Shown piece by piece: positions 34,269-42,878 of a stretch of 64,000 nucleotides of DNA. The DNA comes from Chloroflexota bacterium (lineage in GTDB: Bacteria; Chloroflexota; Chloroflexia; Chloroflexales; Herpetosiphonaceae). Where the stretch lies: the NCBI GenBank assembly GCA_020161265.1, contig JAIUOC010000001.1, forward strand, positions 124,001 through 188,000. The letters run 5' to 3'. Each line of letters starts with the position of its first letter. The stretch's first letter is position 1. The translations under genes and the position numbers were made by a program. A model generated the notes under the pieces. That model was not told where the DNA came from and searched no databases. It saw only the letters and a program-made list of their open reading frames with translations.

Positions 34269-35882
34269 TTAGCCCTCAAGCCACTTAGCTACTTGGTATA
34301 GGCCTAAACAATCAGCTTCGAGGTATTCGCGGAGTAAAACCATTTCGTCAGATTCCAATAGGTTTGGGCATTGATAGGCGTTCCATCCCATAACTTGGGC
34401 TGTGCCTCCATCGCTCAGATTGTTGGGCCAAGGAGCACTAAATCGGGAATCGTAGCAACTTAATGCTTGGACAAATGGTTTTAAGGAATAGTTCCAAGCT
34501 CCAGGGATGGCACAGCAATGGGTAATTACATGACGCTCTAAATCAAACCAATTAAGCTGACATAATGGATGGTTATCTGCAAGTTGATGGCGGATAATCG
34601 CATTGTTGGTTGCAGTTTTCTCAGCATGACTCCAATGATATAAACAACATTGATCAAGTTGGTTGTGGCTTTTTTGGGCTAAAAAAGCACAAAAATCCTC
34701 AAGTAATTGGCGTTCAGCAGAAAATTCTTCTTCACTAGCGATAAAATCACGATAGTGCCAAACTCCCTGTTCTTGCCATCCCACCCCAAGCATAAAAATC
34801 ATTGGTTTGCCCTGAAGCTGCGGCCACTCCCGATCAAAATCGACATTGACACTACTAAAGAATTCACAATCAACAAAAAAATGCTGCTGCGCTGAGATGA
34901 TCCGTGCGGTTGCTGGTTTGAGGGCTTGCTGACTACGATTGGCCTGCAAAATTGCCAGCATTGGTTCGCGTCGGCGCAAGGCTTTTTTGGGCAATTGATT
35001 GGGATCAGCAGCTAAAAGTTGCTTAAGTGAATAAATTTCAGCCGCAGCCAACTCTTGGCGTGCAGCCGCTCCGATATACCAGACCTGCTCAACTGAGCCA
35101 TCTGGTTCGCGCTGCATAATTTGTTGTTTGGCGCTAGCCCAGCGTTCGTTGCTATGAGCATAGTTGGGGCGTAACGCCTCGTGGCGCCATGGCAGATTAT
35201 GCCCATGATTGAGTACAATCTCGCGATATTGCTCGCAATAGGCCTTTAACGAAGGGCTAAGCTGGGGTGGTTGATCATGTGGAAAGCGAATCACCATTGG
35301 TTCAAGTAATTGATCGCGGGTAATTAATAGGGCAATGTGTGGCAGATAGCCCTGAATCTGGCCAAGCATATAGCTATAAAACTCAACTTGGGCACTATAA
35401 AAAGCCAAATCGATTTTTTTGCTGGGCGTAGTGAGCTTACTGGTGAATTTAAGGTCGATGATTAGATAGTGTTCTGGTAAATCGGCTAGTTCTGGAGCAA
35501 GCTGTGGAAAGTGTTCGAGCAGCCATGTGCTATGTGCCAGACAATCGGCAATCCCATAGAGCTTTTGGTTTGCTAGCATCAAGGGAGCCTGAGCGATCAG
35601 CGGAATTTGTTGTTCAATCAAGGTCTGCCATTGATTAAAACTATCTGGATCGGCTAATCCTGATGTAAGACCACAGATATTGGGCGCAGCTGAAGCATAA
35701 CGACTGAGCCAAGCTGCCTCGAATTGTTTCCCCTTTTGCTCTAACAACTTAATCAAGGCATAGCTTGAATCATCAGGGAAGAAGCCGTATCTAGCCCCAT
35801 GGTGTTCTAACCATACTACTGCTGGATCATTATAGAATAAAGGCCGCAGCCTGCTAGGACTGATCCAATCTGGCTCGATCAT
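34269..35882 (-). CDS. RecB-like nuclease fused to an RNase-H-like 3'-5' exonuclease
   Basis: A 537-residue protein resembling the TM0106/YprB-type nucleases. The N-terminal half has a RecB-family PD-(D/E)xK core (YGIADCLAH Asp113, LIIDLKFTSK Asp143-x-Lys145, then YSAQVEFYSYML). The C-terminal half (~330-537) is a DEDD/RNase-H-like domain starting FFVDCEFFSS (Asp338, Glu340) and ending EYLEADCLGLYQVAKW. GAGGAAAC precedes the ATG. It is the first gene of the leftward operon and ends four bases before the endonuclease start, so it is probably co-translated with the pPIWI-RE module although it is not one of its three standard components. Confidence 0.8.
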   Translation of the reverse strand: MIEPDWISPSRLRPLFYNDPAVVWLEHHGARYGFFPDDSSYALIKLLEQKGKQFEAAWLSRYASAAPNICGLTSGLADPDSFNQWQTLIEQQIPLIAQAPLMLANQKLYGIADCLAHSTWLLEHFPQLAPELADLPEHYLIIDLKFTSKLTTPSKKIDLAFYSAQVEFYSYMLGQIQGYLPHIALLITRDQLLEPMVIRFPHDQPPQLSPSLKAYCEQYREIVLNHGHNLPWRHEALRPNYAHSNERWASAKQQIMQREPDGSVEQVWYIGAAARQELAAAEIYSLKQLLAADPNQLPKKALRRREPMLAILQANRSQQALKPATARIISAQQHFFVDCEFFSSVNVDFDREWPQLQGKPMIFMLGVGWQEQGVWHYRDFIASEEEFSAERQLLEDFCAFLAQKSHNQLDQCCLYHWSHAEKTATNNAIIRHQLADNHPLCQLNWFDLERHVITHCCAIPGAWNYSLKPFVQALSCYDSRFSAPWPNNLSDGGTAQVMGWNAYQCPNLLESDEMVLLREYLEADCLGLYQVAKWLEG

Positions 35883-36037
35883 ATCGTTTCCTCACACATT
35901 AATTACACTGTAGCTTAGACCCAATTGCCTTAGTATAGCCACTACCATAGGCACAAATGTGCATTAAGCTTCATGTATACTGATTTGAATTCTTGCGATT
36001 AACCCTTTTATTTGTTGTTAGGAATACTAACACATAA

Positions 36038-36056
36038 CATTCTATCAGCTAGAATG
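36038..36056. promoter_or_regulatory. Inverted repeat in the divergent defence promoter region
   Basis: CATTCTA and TAGAATG flank a five-base centre, in the middle of the 290-bp region between the two divergent defence operons. It could be an operator acting on both. The remainder of the region is AT-rich; no convincing promoter pair was fixed. Confidence 0.5.
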
Positions 36057-36184
36057 CAAGATGACACTTATTTAAAGACTAATTATAGTGCTTGATCTAT
36101 AATCTACTGTTATTGATTGTTGGATTTGATCAGCGTTTGATTATAGCAGTTGGTAGTTTAAGCTTAATTTGATTGAGGAATTCT

Positions 36185-38374
36185 ATGCCAACAATGACCC
36201 CAGCGCAGCGGTTGCGCACAATTGCCCAACATTATTTAAACGATGCAGCGGCCCTTAATTTGGCTAAAGATTTGGGGAAACGCCGTCGCCAAGCCATGCC
36301 AATCATCAAAGCAATTATTGATCGCTTTATTCAAGGCCAGATTGATCTCAAAACGATGACTCATGAACTCAATCTGCATTTGCGTGACCCTCAATATGAT
36401 AATTGGGGGGCAACTAATTTTTGGTCTATGACCTTAAATAAGCTGGCTTTGAATTATCCGCCTGGAGTTGAGCAAGAGCTGCGTGAACACCTTGATGGCA
36501 TTAATCATCAGAATGTAGCTATTCGCTTCGAGCATTTTAGTGCCTACATGCGTGCTCTCAATCAAGAGCTTGAACGGGGTAAACAAGCAGCGCCGGGCTT
36601 TATGCCCTATTTATTAACCTTGCTAGCCCGTTGGCTTGACCCGGTTAACGATATTTTGGTGACATGGCCATCGTTACGCGAAGGCTTGAAAATTCTAATC
36701 GACCACCAAGCCTTGCCACTCACTGACAATCTACGGCTTACTAACGATGAAGTACAAATTAGTACTCACACTGATTACCAAGCGGCTCAGGCGGCGATTG
36801 ATCAGATTGCCGCGACTGTGCCAGCCTTGGCACGTAGCAGCGACTTTTGGAGCGAGCGATTTTTAAGCTGGCTAACCCAGCAACAACAATACCTCGTAGG
36901 TTGGTTAGAAGGAGTAACTATGAGCTTTCCTGATGAACCATTAGTCGCTTTAGCGCCTGAACGCTTGCAATCACAAATCGATCTTATCCGCAAGCACTTA
37001 TTAATTGACCGCGAGACGATTCAACGGATCTATCAAGCGTTGGTATTAGGCTATAACGTGATTTTGAGTGGCCCACCAGGGACAGGTAAAACGCAACTTG
37101 CGAGCCTGTTACCACGAATTCTCTGGATGGATGAAACGGTTCAAACCATGAATCCTAGCCTATTTTCAGCGACAGTTTCGCCCATTCAGCATGAACTATC
37201 AACGATTACCAGTTATGCTGTACAGATTGCGACTGCGACCGATGAATGGACACCACGCCACGTCATTGGTGGGATTGAGCCTGTTCTTGCCAATGACGAG
37301 CAATTACGCTATGCGATGACCTATGGGGTACTGACTAGCGCCATTTTGGCCAACTGGCAGCTTGACCTCAATAATCCTCGAACCTGGCAACAAGCCCAAC
37401 GCCATCGTGTGCAACGTTCATGGCGCGGCCAAACCGAAGAATATCGCGGGGTTTGGTTGGTGATCGATGAATTTAATCGCGCACCAATCGATTTAGCATT
37501 GGGTGAAGCGCTGACGGCGATTGGCGGTGGCCAAAGCAGTTTGACCGTGCCTACCCGTTTAGGCCCGCAACCACTGCCAATTCCCCAAGATTTTCGGATT
37601 ATCGGCACACTCAACAGCTTTGATCGCCATTTTCTCAACCAAATGAGCGAAGCTTTGAAACGGCGTTTTGTGTTTGTAGAAGTGCTACCGCCGACCCGCC
37701 AAGAGCGAGCAGCCGAGCAAGCCAGCGTGCTCAAAATTGTGCTTGAGCGCTTGCCCAAGGTGGCATGGGCCGATTTAAGCAGCGTGATTCAGATTGTTGA
37801 AGGGACTGATCAGCCGTGGGTTGTGCAATGGCAAAATGCTGGAGTGCTTGAACAACTTTTCGATGAAGGCTGGCGTTTATTTGAAGTTATTCGGCTGTAT
37901 CGGCAATTTGGCACGGCCCAAGCGATTGCATGGTCTAGCGCATTTTTGGGCGCTGGCTTGCTGCAAAATATTCCAACCAATGATGAACCTGCCTGGCGAG
38001 CATGTTTAGCCGCAGCCTTCGCCGATAGTCTCGCCGACCAACTGCAAATTCTGTTTCCCGATGAACTTGAAGTATTGCTAGTCTACTTGCAAACCAGCGA
38101 TGCCAACGCCTTTGCCCAGCAATATCGCGAAATATTGGGTAAATTGATCAGTATCAAGCGTCGGACGGCGCAGTTATTGGCCTTGCACAGCGTGCGTGAT
38201 GCCGACGGCAAGCCCTACCTTGAGCAAAGCTTAATTGCTTCACTGGTTGAGCAGAACCTAAGCCAACTTGAAACAATTAACTTAACTGCAATTTTTCAAA
38301 CTGACCAATCACGCGCTGCTTTGCCAGCCTTTGAGCAACGTTTGCGGCAATTTTTGTTAGAGCGGGCGATTTAA
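36185..38374 (+). CDS. McrB/MoxR-like AAA+ ATPase
   Basis: A 729-residue protein with a ~285-residue helical N-terminal region and an AAA+ core. Walker A is GPPGTGKT at about 296-303, Walker B is WLVIDEFNRA near 420, sensor region GTLNSFDRHFLNQMSEALKR near 485. The LNSFD...ALKRRF arrangement is the one found in McrB and MoxR relatives. GAGGA precedes the ATG at 36185, which I prefer to the TTG at 36173. It is followed one base later by the nuclease gene, an McrB-McrC-like arrangement. Probable role: motor for a modification-dependent or invader-sensing nuclease; inferred. Confidence 0.8.
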   Translation: MPTMTPAQRLRTIAQHYLNDAAALNLAKDLGKRRRQAMPIIKAIIDRFIQGQIDLKTMTHELNLHLRDPQYDNWGATNFWSMTLNKLALNYPPGVEQELREHLDGINHQNVAIRFEHFSAYMRALNQELERGKQAAPGFMPYLLTLLARWLDPVNDILVTWPSLREGLKILIDHQALPLTDNLRLTNDEVQISTHTDYQAAQAAIDQIAATVPALARSSDFWSERFLSWLTQQQQYLVGWLEGVTMSFPDEPLVALAPERLQSQIDLIRKHLLIDRETIQRIYQALVLGYNVILSGPPGTGKTQLASLLPRILWMDETVQTMNPSLFSATVSPIQHELSTITSYAVQIATATDEWTPRHVIGGIEPVLANDEQLRYAMTYGVLTSAILANWQLDLNNPRTWQQAQRHRVQRSWRGQTEEYRGVWLVIDEFNRAPIDLALGEALTAIGGGQSSLTVPTRLGPQPLPIPQDFRIIGTLNSFDRHFLNQMSEALKRRFVFVEVLPPTRQERAAEQASVLKIVLERLPKVAWADLSSVIQIVEGTDQPWVVQWQNAGVLEQLFDEGWRLFEVIRLYRQFGTAQAIAWSSAFLGAGLLQNIPTNDEPAWRACLAAAFADSLADQLQILFPDELEVLLVYLQTSDANAFAQQYREILGKLISIKRRTAQLLALHSVRDADGKPYLEQSLIASLVEQNLSQLETINLTAIFQTDQSRAALPAFEQRLRQFLLERAI

Positions 38375-38375
38375 T

Positions 38376-40601
38376 ATGCCAATAATGCTTGACGAATTAA
38401 CTGCCCAGTTGCAACGGCGGGTTGCGCGGCTGCTGCTCCAGCATGATCGAACAACCTTTCATGGGCGGTTTCGCGAATTTTATCAAGCCAGCAGCTTGCC
38501 ACCGATTGCCTTGTTGCAAGCCTACGATCTGCTTACCAAAGTGTTGGTGCTGGCTGATGAACTCTTTGATGATATTTTAGCGCGGATTCATCGCCAAATG
38601 AGCTTTCAGGCTACCCGCGAACATCTCAACGAACATTCGCCAATTCGCGGCCAAATTAATTGGGGCCGTTCATTGCAACAAGCCTGGAATCAATTCCCTG
38701 ATCAGCCGCCGATGAGTTTTCAAACCACCTTGCGCAGCCGAAGCTTTGCAACACCCCAAAACCGCTTGGTCGTGGCTGGGCTACAACGCTATCGCCAATT
38801 GATTGAACAACTCTTGAGCGAAACCATGCTCAGCGATGTGCCCTTGACTGAGCTTGAACAACGTGATCTCAACCTATTATTGGAGCGAATTCAGCGTGAG
38901 TTGGCTCGCCCACATCTGCAAGAACTTAATCGCGAATCGGAGTTGGCCAATTTGCCAGAACTGATCGCCGAGGTAAGTGCTAGTGCAACAGGTTCGCAGA
39001 ATGCCTACCGTGATTTGGTGGTCTGGCTGCAAAAACTTGAACAACTGCATATTCAAGCGAGTGGCGCGACCTCAGCATTCAGTTTGGGCAAGGCTGAGCA
39101 AGCTGGTTTGCTCTATCAACTCTGGCTAGCCTTAGAAATCCTTGATTTGCTCAAAATCAAGGATTGTTTAATTGCGCCAATTGTCAGTGTTGATCGCTTG
39201 CAGTTACACTTTAAATGGCGCGATCACGAATATGAATTAATCTACGATCGTGCCCCAACCGCCCAACTTGCTTGGATTGGTGCGCCTGGCGAACGGCCTG
39301 ATTATTTGATCAAGCGCCGCAATAGCTTGAAGGTTGCGTATGATGGACGCACGATTTGGCAAGAGCCAAGCGTCATTCTTGATGCCAAATGTTATACCAC
39401 CAATGCTCCTAGCCGCACGACGGGTGCGATCAAACGCATGCTTGGCGATTTACAACTGATCGATGCTCATCATGGCGCGTTGATTCTGCCAAATATTGAA
39501 GGCTTGAAAACGACGGTTGAGCCTGATCCAGACCGTTATCATGGAATTGTATTCAACGATACCAAGATTCAACTTTTTGAGCTTCGGCCAATGCAAGCCC
39601 AGGCCCAACTTGAGCAGGGCATCATCGCAATTCTCGAATATGCAATTGGCTATTTGCCTGAGCGCCCAGCTATCGATTGCCATGGAGCGTGGCCCGACGT
39701 TGATACTTGGCGACCGCAACAGGGCCAACCAACCATTCCGATCAATCAAGGCTTGATCTTCTGCCCCAAACCACATATTGATCAATCGCGAGTTGATCTG
39801 GTAAGTCCTGTGAATGATTGTCTGCGCAACCCCAAACGTTGCCATATTATGCAAGCTCAAATTCAGCAATTACCGCCATATGTCAAACGCGTATTGAATA
39901 TAGACCAACTCCAAACAGCGATTGACCAACTCAAACAGCATTTGAATCAGCAAGTACCAGTTGAGGCTACTGATGGAGAGGCTGATGTAGCTCGTCAACA
40001 GTTGCTTGAGCGGGTTGGCGAGCTGGTTGATAGCTATCGTGCCTTTATCAAGCCCGATATTCAGTCGATTGAAGACAAATTAGGTTGGGTGTTTGGCAAA
40101 TATGCCAATTATCAAAAACATCAACATGGCCTGCCACAATCAGTTTGGGATATGTTGGTTTCTGGCGAATTTGCTTGGAGCGAGTTTTCGAAACACCCAG
40201 TTAGCGATTGGGCGGCGGTGGCAGTTCAATATGTTCGGGCGGTTGAGCATGAACTCAAACAGCGCTTGTATTATGGCTGTGGTGGCAATCAGCAGTTGCG
40301 TTATAAAGGCTTCCCGCTCGAAAGCCTAGGGTTTACCTTTGGCACCGTTAACCATGCATTAAAGAATCAACGCTACGATCCTAATTGGAAAATATTTATT
40401 CAACGGGCAATGGCATTTGGTCATAGCGAAGCCACTTTTAAAACTGTAGTGAGTGATTTGATGCAATTGTATAAATTGCGCAATGAAATTGCCCACTCTG
40501 GCTCAATTAGTCGCCAGCAAGCCGAATTTGTGCGCACGGTGACCCTCGGCGAGCCTGGTGAAGAAGGCGCATTATTGCGTTTTATCAAGCTAATTCCTTA
40601 G
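38376..40601 (+). CDS. PD-(D/E)xK nuclease with C-terminal HEPN-like domain, partner of the AAA+ ATPase
   Basis: A 741-residue protein. The N-terminal ~280 residues are helical and unassigned. A nuclease core follows: RPDYLI (Asp309) and VILDAKCY (Asp336-x-Lys338), the pattern of McrC/DUF2357-type restriction nucleases. The last ~130 residues are helical and carry LYKLRNEIAHSG, an R-x4-H motif (Arg702, His707) as in HEPN domains, which are often ribonucleases. One protein may therefore carry both a DNase and an RNase domain. It starts one base after the ATPase stop. Its stop codon touches the right-hand 34-bp direct repeat. HEPN is a moderate-confidence call. Confidence 0.75.
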   Translation: MPIMLDELTAQLQRRVARLLLQHDRTTFHGRFREFYQASSLPPIALLQAYDLLTKVLVLADELFDDILARIHRQMSFQATREHLNEHSPIRGQINWGRSLQQAWNQFPDQPPMSFQTTLRSRSFATPQNRLVVAGLQRYRQLIEQLLSETMLSDVPLTELEQRDLNLLLERIQRELARPHLQELNRESELANLPELIAEVSASATGSQNAYRDLVVWLQKLEQLHIQASGATSAFSLGKAEQAGLLYQLWLALEILDLLKIKDCLIAPIVSVDRLQLHFKWRDHEYELIYDRAPTAQLAWIGAPGERPDYLIKRRNSLKVAYDGRTIWQEPSVILDAKCYTTNAPSRTTGAIKRMLGDLQLIDAHHGALILPNIEGLKTTVEPDPDRYHGIVFNDTKIQLFELRPMQAQAQLEQGIIAILEYAIGYLPERPAIDCHGAWPDVDTWRPQQGQPTIPINQGLIFCPKPHIDQSRVDLVSPVNDCLRNPKRCHIMQAQIQQLPPYVKRVLNIDQLQTAIDQLKQHLNQQVPVEATDGEADVARQQLLERVGELVDSYRAFIKPDIQSIEDKLGWVFGKYANYQKHQHGLPQSVWDMLVSGEFAWSEFSKHPVSDWAAVAVQYVRAVEHELKQRLYYGCGGNQQLRYKGFPLESLGFTFGTVNHALKNQRYDPNWKIFIQRAMAFGHSEATFKTVVSDLMQLYKLRNEIAHSGSISRQQAEFVRTVTLGEPGEEGALLRFIKLIP

Positions 40602-40745
40602 GGGTCAGGGGTTGATCCACGAAGGACACGAAGGGACTAGGGGTCAGGATTCAGGGGTCAGGGTTTGATCCACGAAGGACACGAAGAGCACGAAGTAAGT
40701 ATTTAAGTTCCTAATCCCTGACCCCTAGTCCCTGACTCCTAACCC
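40600..40745 (+). repeat. Direct-repeat cluster, right side of the defence island
   Basis: 40600-40633 is identical to 27153-27186. A second, slightly changed copy follows at about 40653-40697 (GGGTTTGATCC then ACGAAGGACACGAAGAGCAC), then inverted 'ctgacccctag' units to about 40745. It fills the gap between the nuclease gene and the convergent DUF305 gene. Confidence 0.9.
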
Positions 40746-40756
40746 CTAGCTAGCCC

Positions 40757-41323
40757 CTACTTAATTTCTTGCAACCAAGTATCCATTTGTTGATTTTCGG
40801 CGGTTTGGGCTGTGATAACCGCTTCGGCGAAGGTTTTGAGTTCGGCACGTTGGGTGCTCGCTTTGATACTTTGGGCCATGGCGATCGCCCCATCGTGATG
40901 GCTAATCATGGCGGTTAAAAAGCGGCGATCATAGCTTTTGCTGCCTGCTGGCACATCCATCGAACCCATATGCAGCGCACTTAAATCGCTAGCTGGCGCA
41001 TCGCCAAACCATGCTTTGCGCCAGGCCTGCAATTGCACAATTTCTGGCTCTTGGGCTGCGATAATTTGCTTGGCTAGCTCCTGCACCCGTGGATCGCTGG
41101 CTTGGCTTTGAGCATCCTTGGCCATGGCGATTGCCCCGCGATGATGCTCGATCATGCCATCAAGAAATTGTAGATCGCTCATGCTCATACTGCCATGATC
41201 CATTGCTGGAGCTTCGGTAGCGTGATCAGCGCCATGATCATTGGTGCTTGAACTGGTTTGGCTGGTTGCACCGCAACCAGTTAAAACTGCGAATAAACCG
41301 AGAAACATCATAAATCGCCGCAT
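40757..41323 (-). CDS. DUF305-family lipoprotein
   Basis: A 188-residue lipoprotein (GLFAVLTGCG; Cys17) with a His/Met-rich spacer, then two DUF305 repeats: QFLDGMIEHHRGAIAMAKDA and RFLTAMISHHDGAIAMAQSI. The paired histidines in a four-helix ferritin-like fold are a known DUF305 feature, linked in some members to copper handling. The metal role here is inferred. Its neighbour is a divergent two-component system. Confidence 0.85.
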   Translation of the reverse strand: MRRFMMFLGLFAVLTGCGATSQTSSSTNDHGADHATEAPAMDHGSMSMSDLQFLDGMIEHHRGAIAMAKDAQSQASDPRVQELAKQIIAAQEPEIVQLQAWRKAWFGDAPASDLSALHMGSMDVPAGSKSYDRRFLTAMISHHDGAIAMAQSIKASTQRAELKTFAEAVITAQTAENQQMDTWLQEIK

Positions 41324-41558
41324 CTGGTGGTTCCTTTCAGCTAAACTTGAACTAGCTTTAGCCTAGCCAAATTGCTGCGCACAGGCCAATTTTGGTCAAT
41401 TTGAGCTAAACTTGCGGCATTGGGCTGTGGCATTTGCTACAGATTGTGGCATTTGCTACGGTTTTAGCAATCAAATTATCGAAATTTTGTAAAAAATTGT
41501 TTGCTGAACAGAACAAACTTACAATAAAAGCAACAACCTTTAAACGACGAGGCTGATC

Positions 41559-42878
41559 ATGCTTCAATCGATTAAGCAGCGCTATTGGCTGTGGTTTGTG
41601 CTTAGCAGCGAGTTGATCATCACGGCGCTGCATTATCTGACCAGTGCCCATCTATTGCCCTACCACTCGATTTATCGCAGTTTGTATTATGTGCCTGTTG
41701 GTGTGGCGGCGGTGATCTGGGGTCGTTGGGCAGGCATGGGCTTGGCGCTGTTCACTGCATTGGTTTATCTGCCACATGCCCATTGGCTCGATGCGCATGC
41801 GGCCAACAGTTTGCTTGATAATGGCCTCGAAATGGCGACACTGGTGCTAGTTGCAGCTTTGGTTGGCACATTGGCCGAGCGCGAACAGCAAGCCCATAGT
41901 CGAGCCGAAGCCTTGCATGTGTATATTCACGATGTATTGACAAGTTTGCCTGTCGGCGTGGCAACCATCGAGCAGCACCAGTTGAAATTGCAAAATCCAA
42001 CCGCTCAAGCATTATTAGAGCCAAGGCCAGCCCTTGCTCAACTGCCCCAAACTAATGGCTACAGCGAAATCCAACTCAATCAAATTGCCTTGGCCGTGCG
42101 GCGCTCCGATTTGCATAATCTGCAAGGCCAGCCGATTGGCGCGGTTTTGGTGTTTGAAGATATTCGCGAACAACAAGCCATCGCTGAGCGGATTCGTCAG
42201 GCTGAACGGATGGCAGCTTTGGGTCAGTTGGCTGGTGGTTTGGCCCACGAAGCCCGTAATCCCTTGGGCGTGGTGCGAGCCACCAGCCAACTGCTGGGAA
42301 CCAAATTGGCTCAACAACCACATTTGGCAAGCTATACCAGCGTCATTAATAGCGAGGTTGATCGTTTGGATCGACTGATTAGTTCACTGTTAGATTATGC
42401 TCATCCCCAAGCATTACAGCGCCAGCCTTTGGCGATCAACCAATTATTAGTTGAATTTGTGGCTACCTGTCAGCCTTTGGCCACAGAATATGGGGTTGAA
42501 CTCCAACTAACTAGCGTCGAGCCTGAATTATCGATTGAAGCTGATCGCGATGCAATTTGGCAAATTCTATTAAATCTTTTGTTGAACGCATTACAAGCCA
42601 GCCAAGCTGGTCAAATTATTCAGATTCAGAGCTTGGTTGTGGCCCACCAGCTCGAAATTCGCATCCAAGATCAAGGCAAAGGGATTGATCCAGCGATTCG
42701 CGAACGGATTTTCGATCCATTTTTTACAACTCGCGATGAAGGTACGGGCATGGGTTTGGCGTTGGTGGCACGCAGCGTAGCCGAACATGGCGGATCAATT
42801 CGGCTTGAGCCTGCGCCCGATCGCGGCACATTAGCCTATTTACGCTTGCCGCTTGTGAACCAAGGAGCTGAGCAATGA
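41559..42878 (+). CDS. Membrane sensor histidine kinase, NtrB-like
   Basis: A 439-residue kinase. The N-terminal ~110 residues hold about four membrane segments (LWFVLSSELIITALHYL, YVPVGVAAVIWGRWAG, MGLALFTALVYLPHAHWL, LVLVAALVGTLA). A PAS-like segment follows. The H-box is LAGGLAHEARNPLGVVRATS, and HATPase boxes are LLNLLLNALQA (N), IRIQDQGKGI (G1) and DEGTGMGLALV (G2). Its stop overlaps the start of the response regulator (ATGA), so they form one system. Signal unknown. Confidence 0.9.
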   Translation: MLQSIKQRYWLWFVLSSELIITALHYLTSAHLLPYHSIYRSLYYVPVGVAAVIWGRWAGMGLALFTALVYLPHAHWLDAHAANSLLDNGLEMATLVLVAALVGTLAEREQQAHSRAEALHVYIHDVLTSLPVGVATIEQHQLKLQNPTAQALLEPRPALAQLPQTNGYSEIQLNQIALAVRRSDLHNLQGQPIGAVLVFEDIREQQAIAERIRQAERMAALGQLAGGLAHEARNPLGVVRATSQLLGTKLAQQPHLASYTSVINSEVDRLDRLISSLLDYAHPQALQRQPLAINQLLVEFVATCQPLATEYGVELQLTSVEPELSIEADRDAIWQILLNLLLNALQASQAGQIIQIQSLVVAHQLEIRIQDQGKGIDPAIRERIFDPFFTTRDEGTGMGLALVARSVAEHGGSIRLEPAPDRGTLAYLRLPLVNQGAEQ

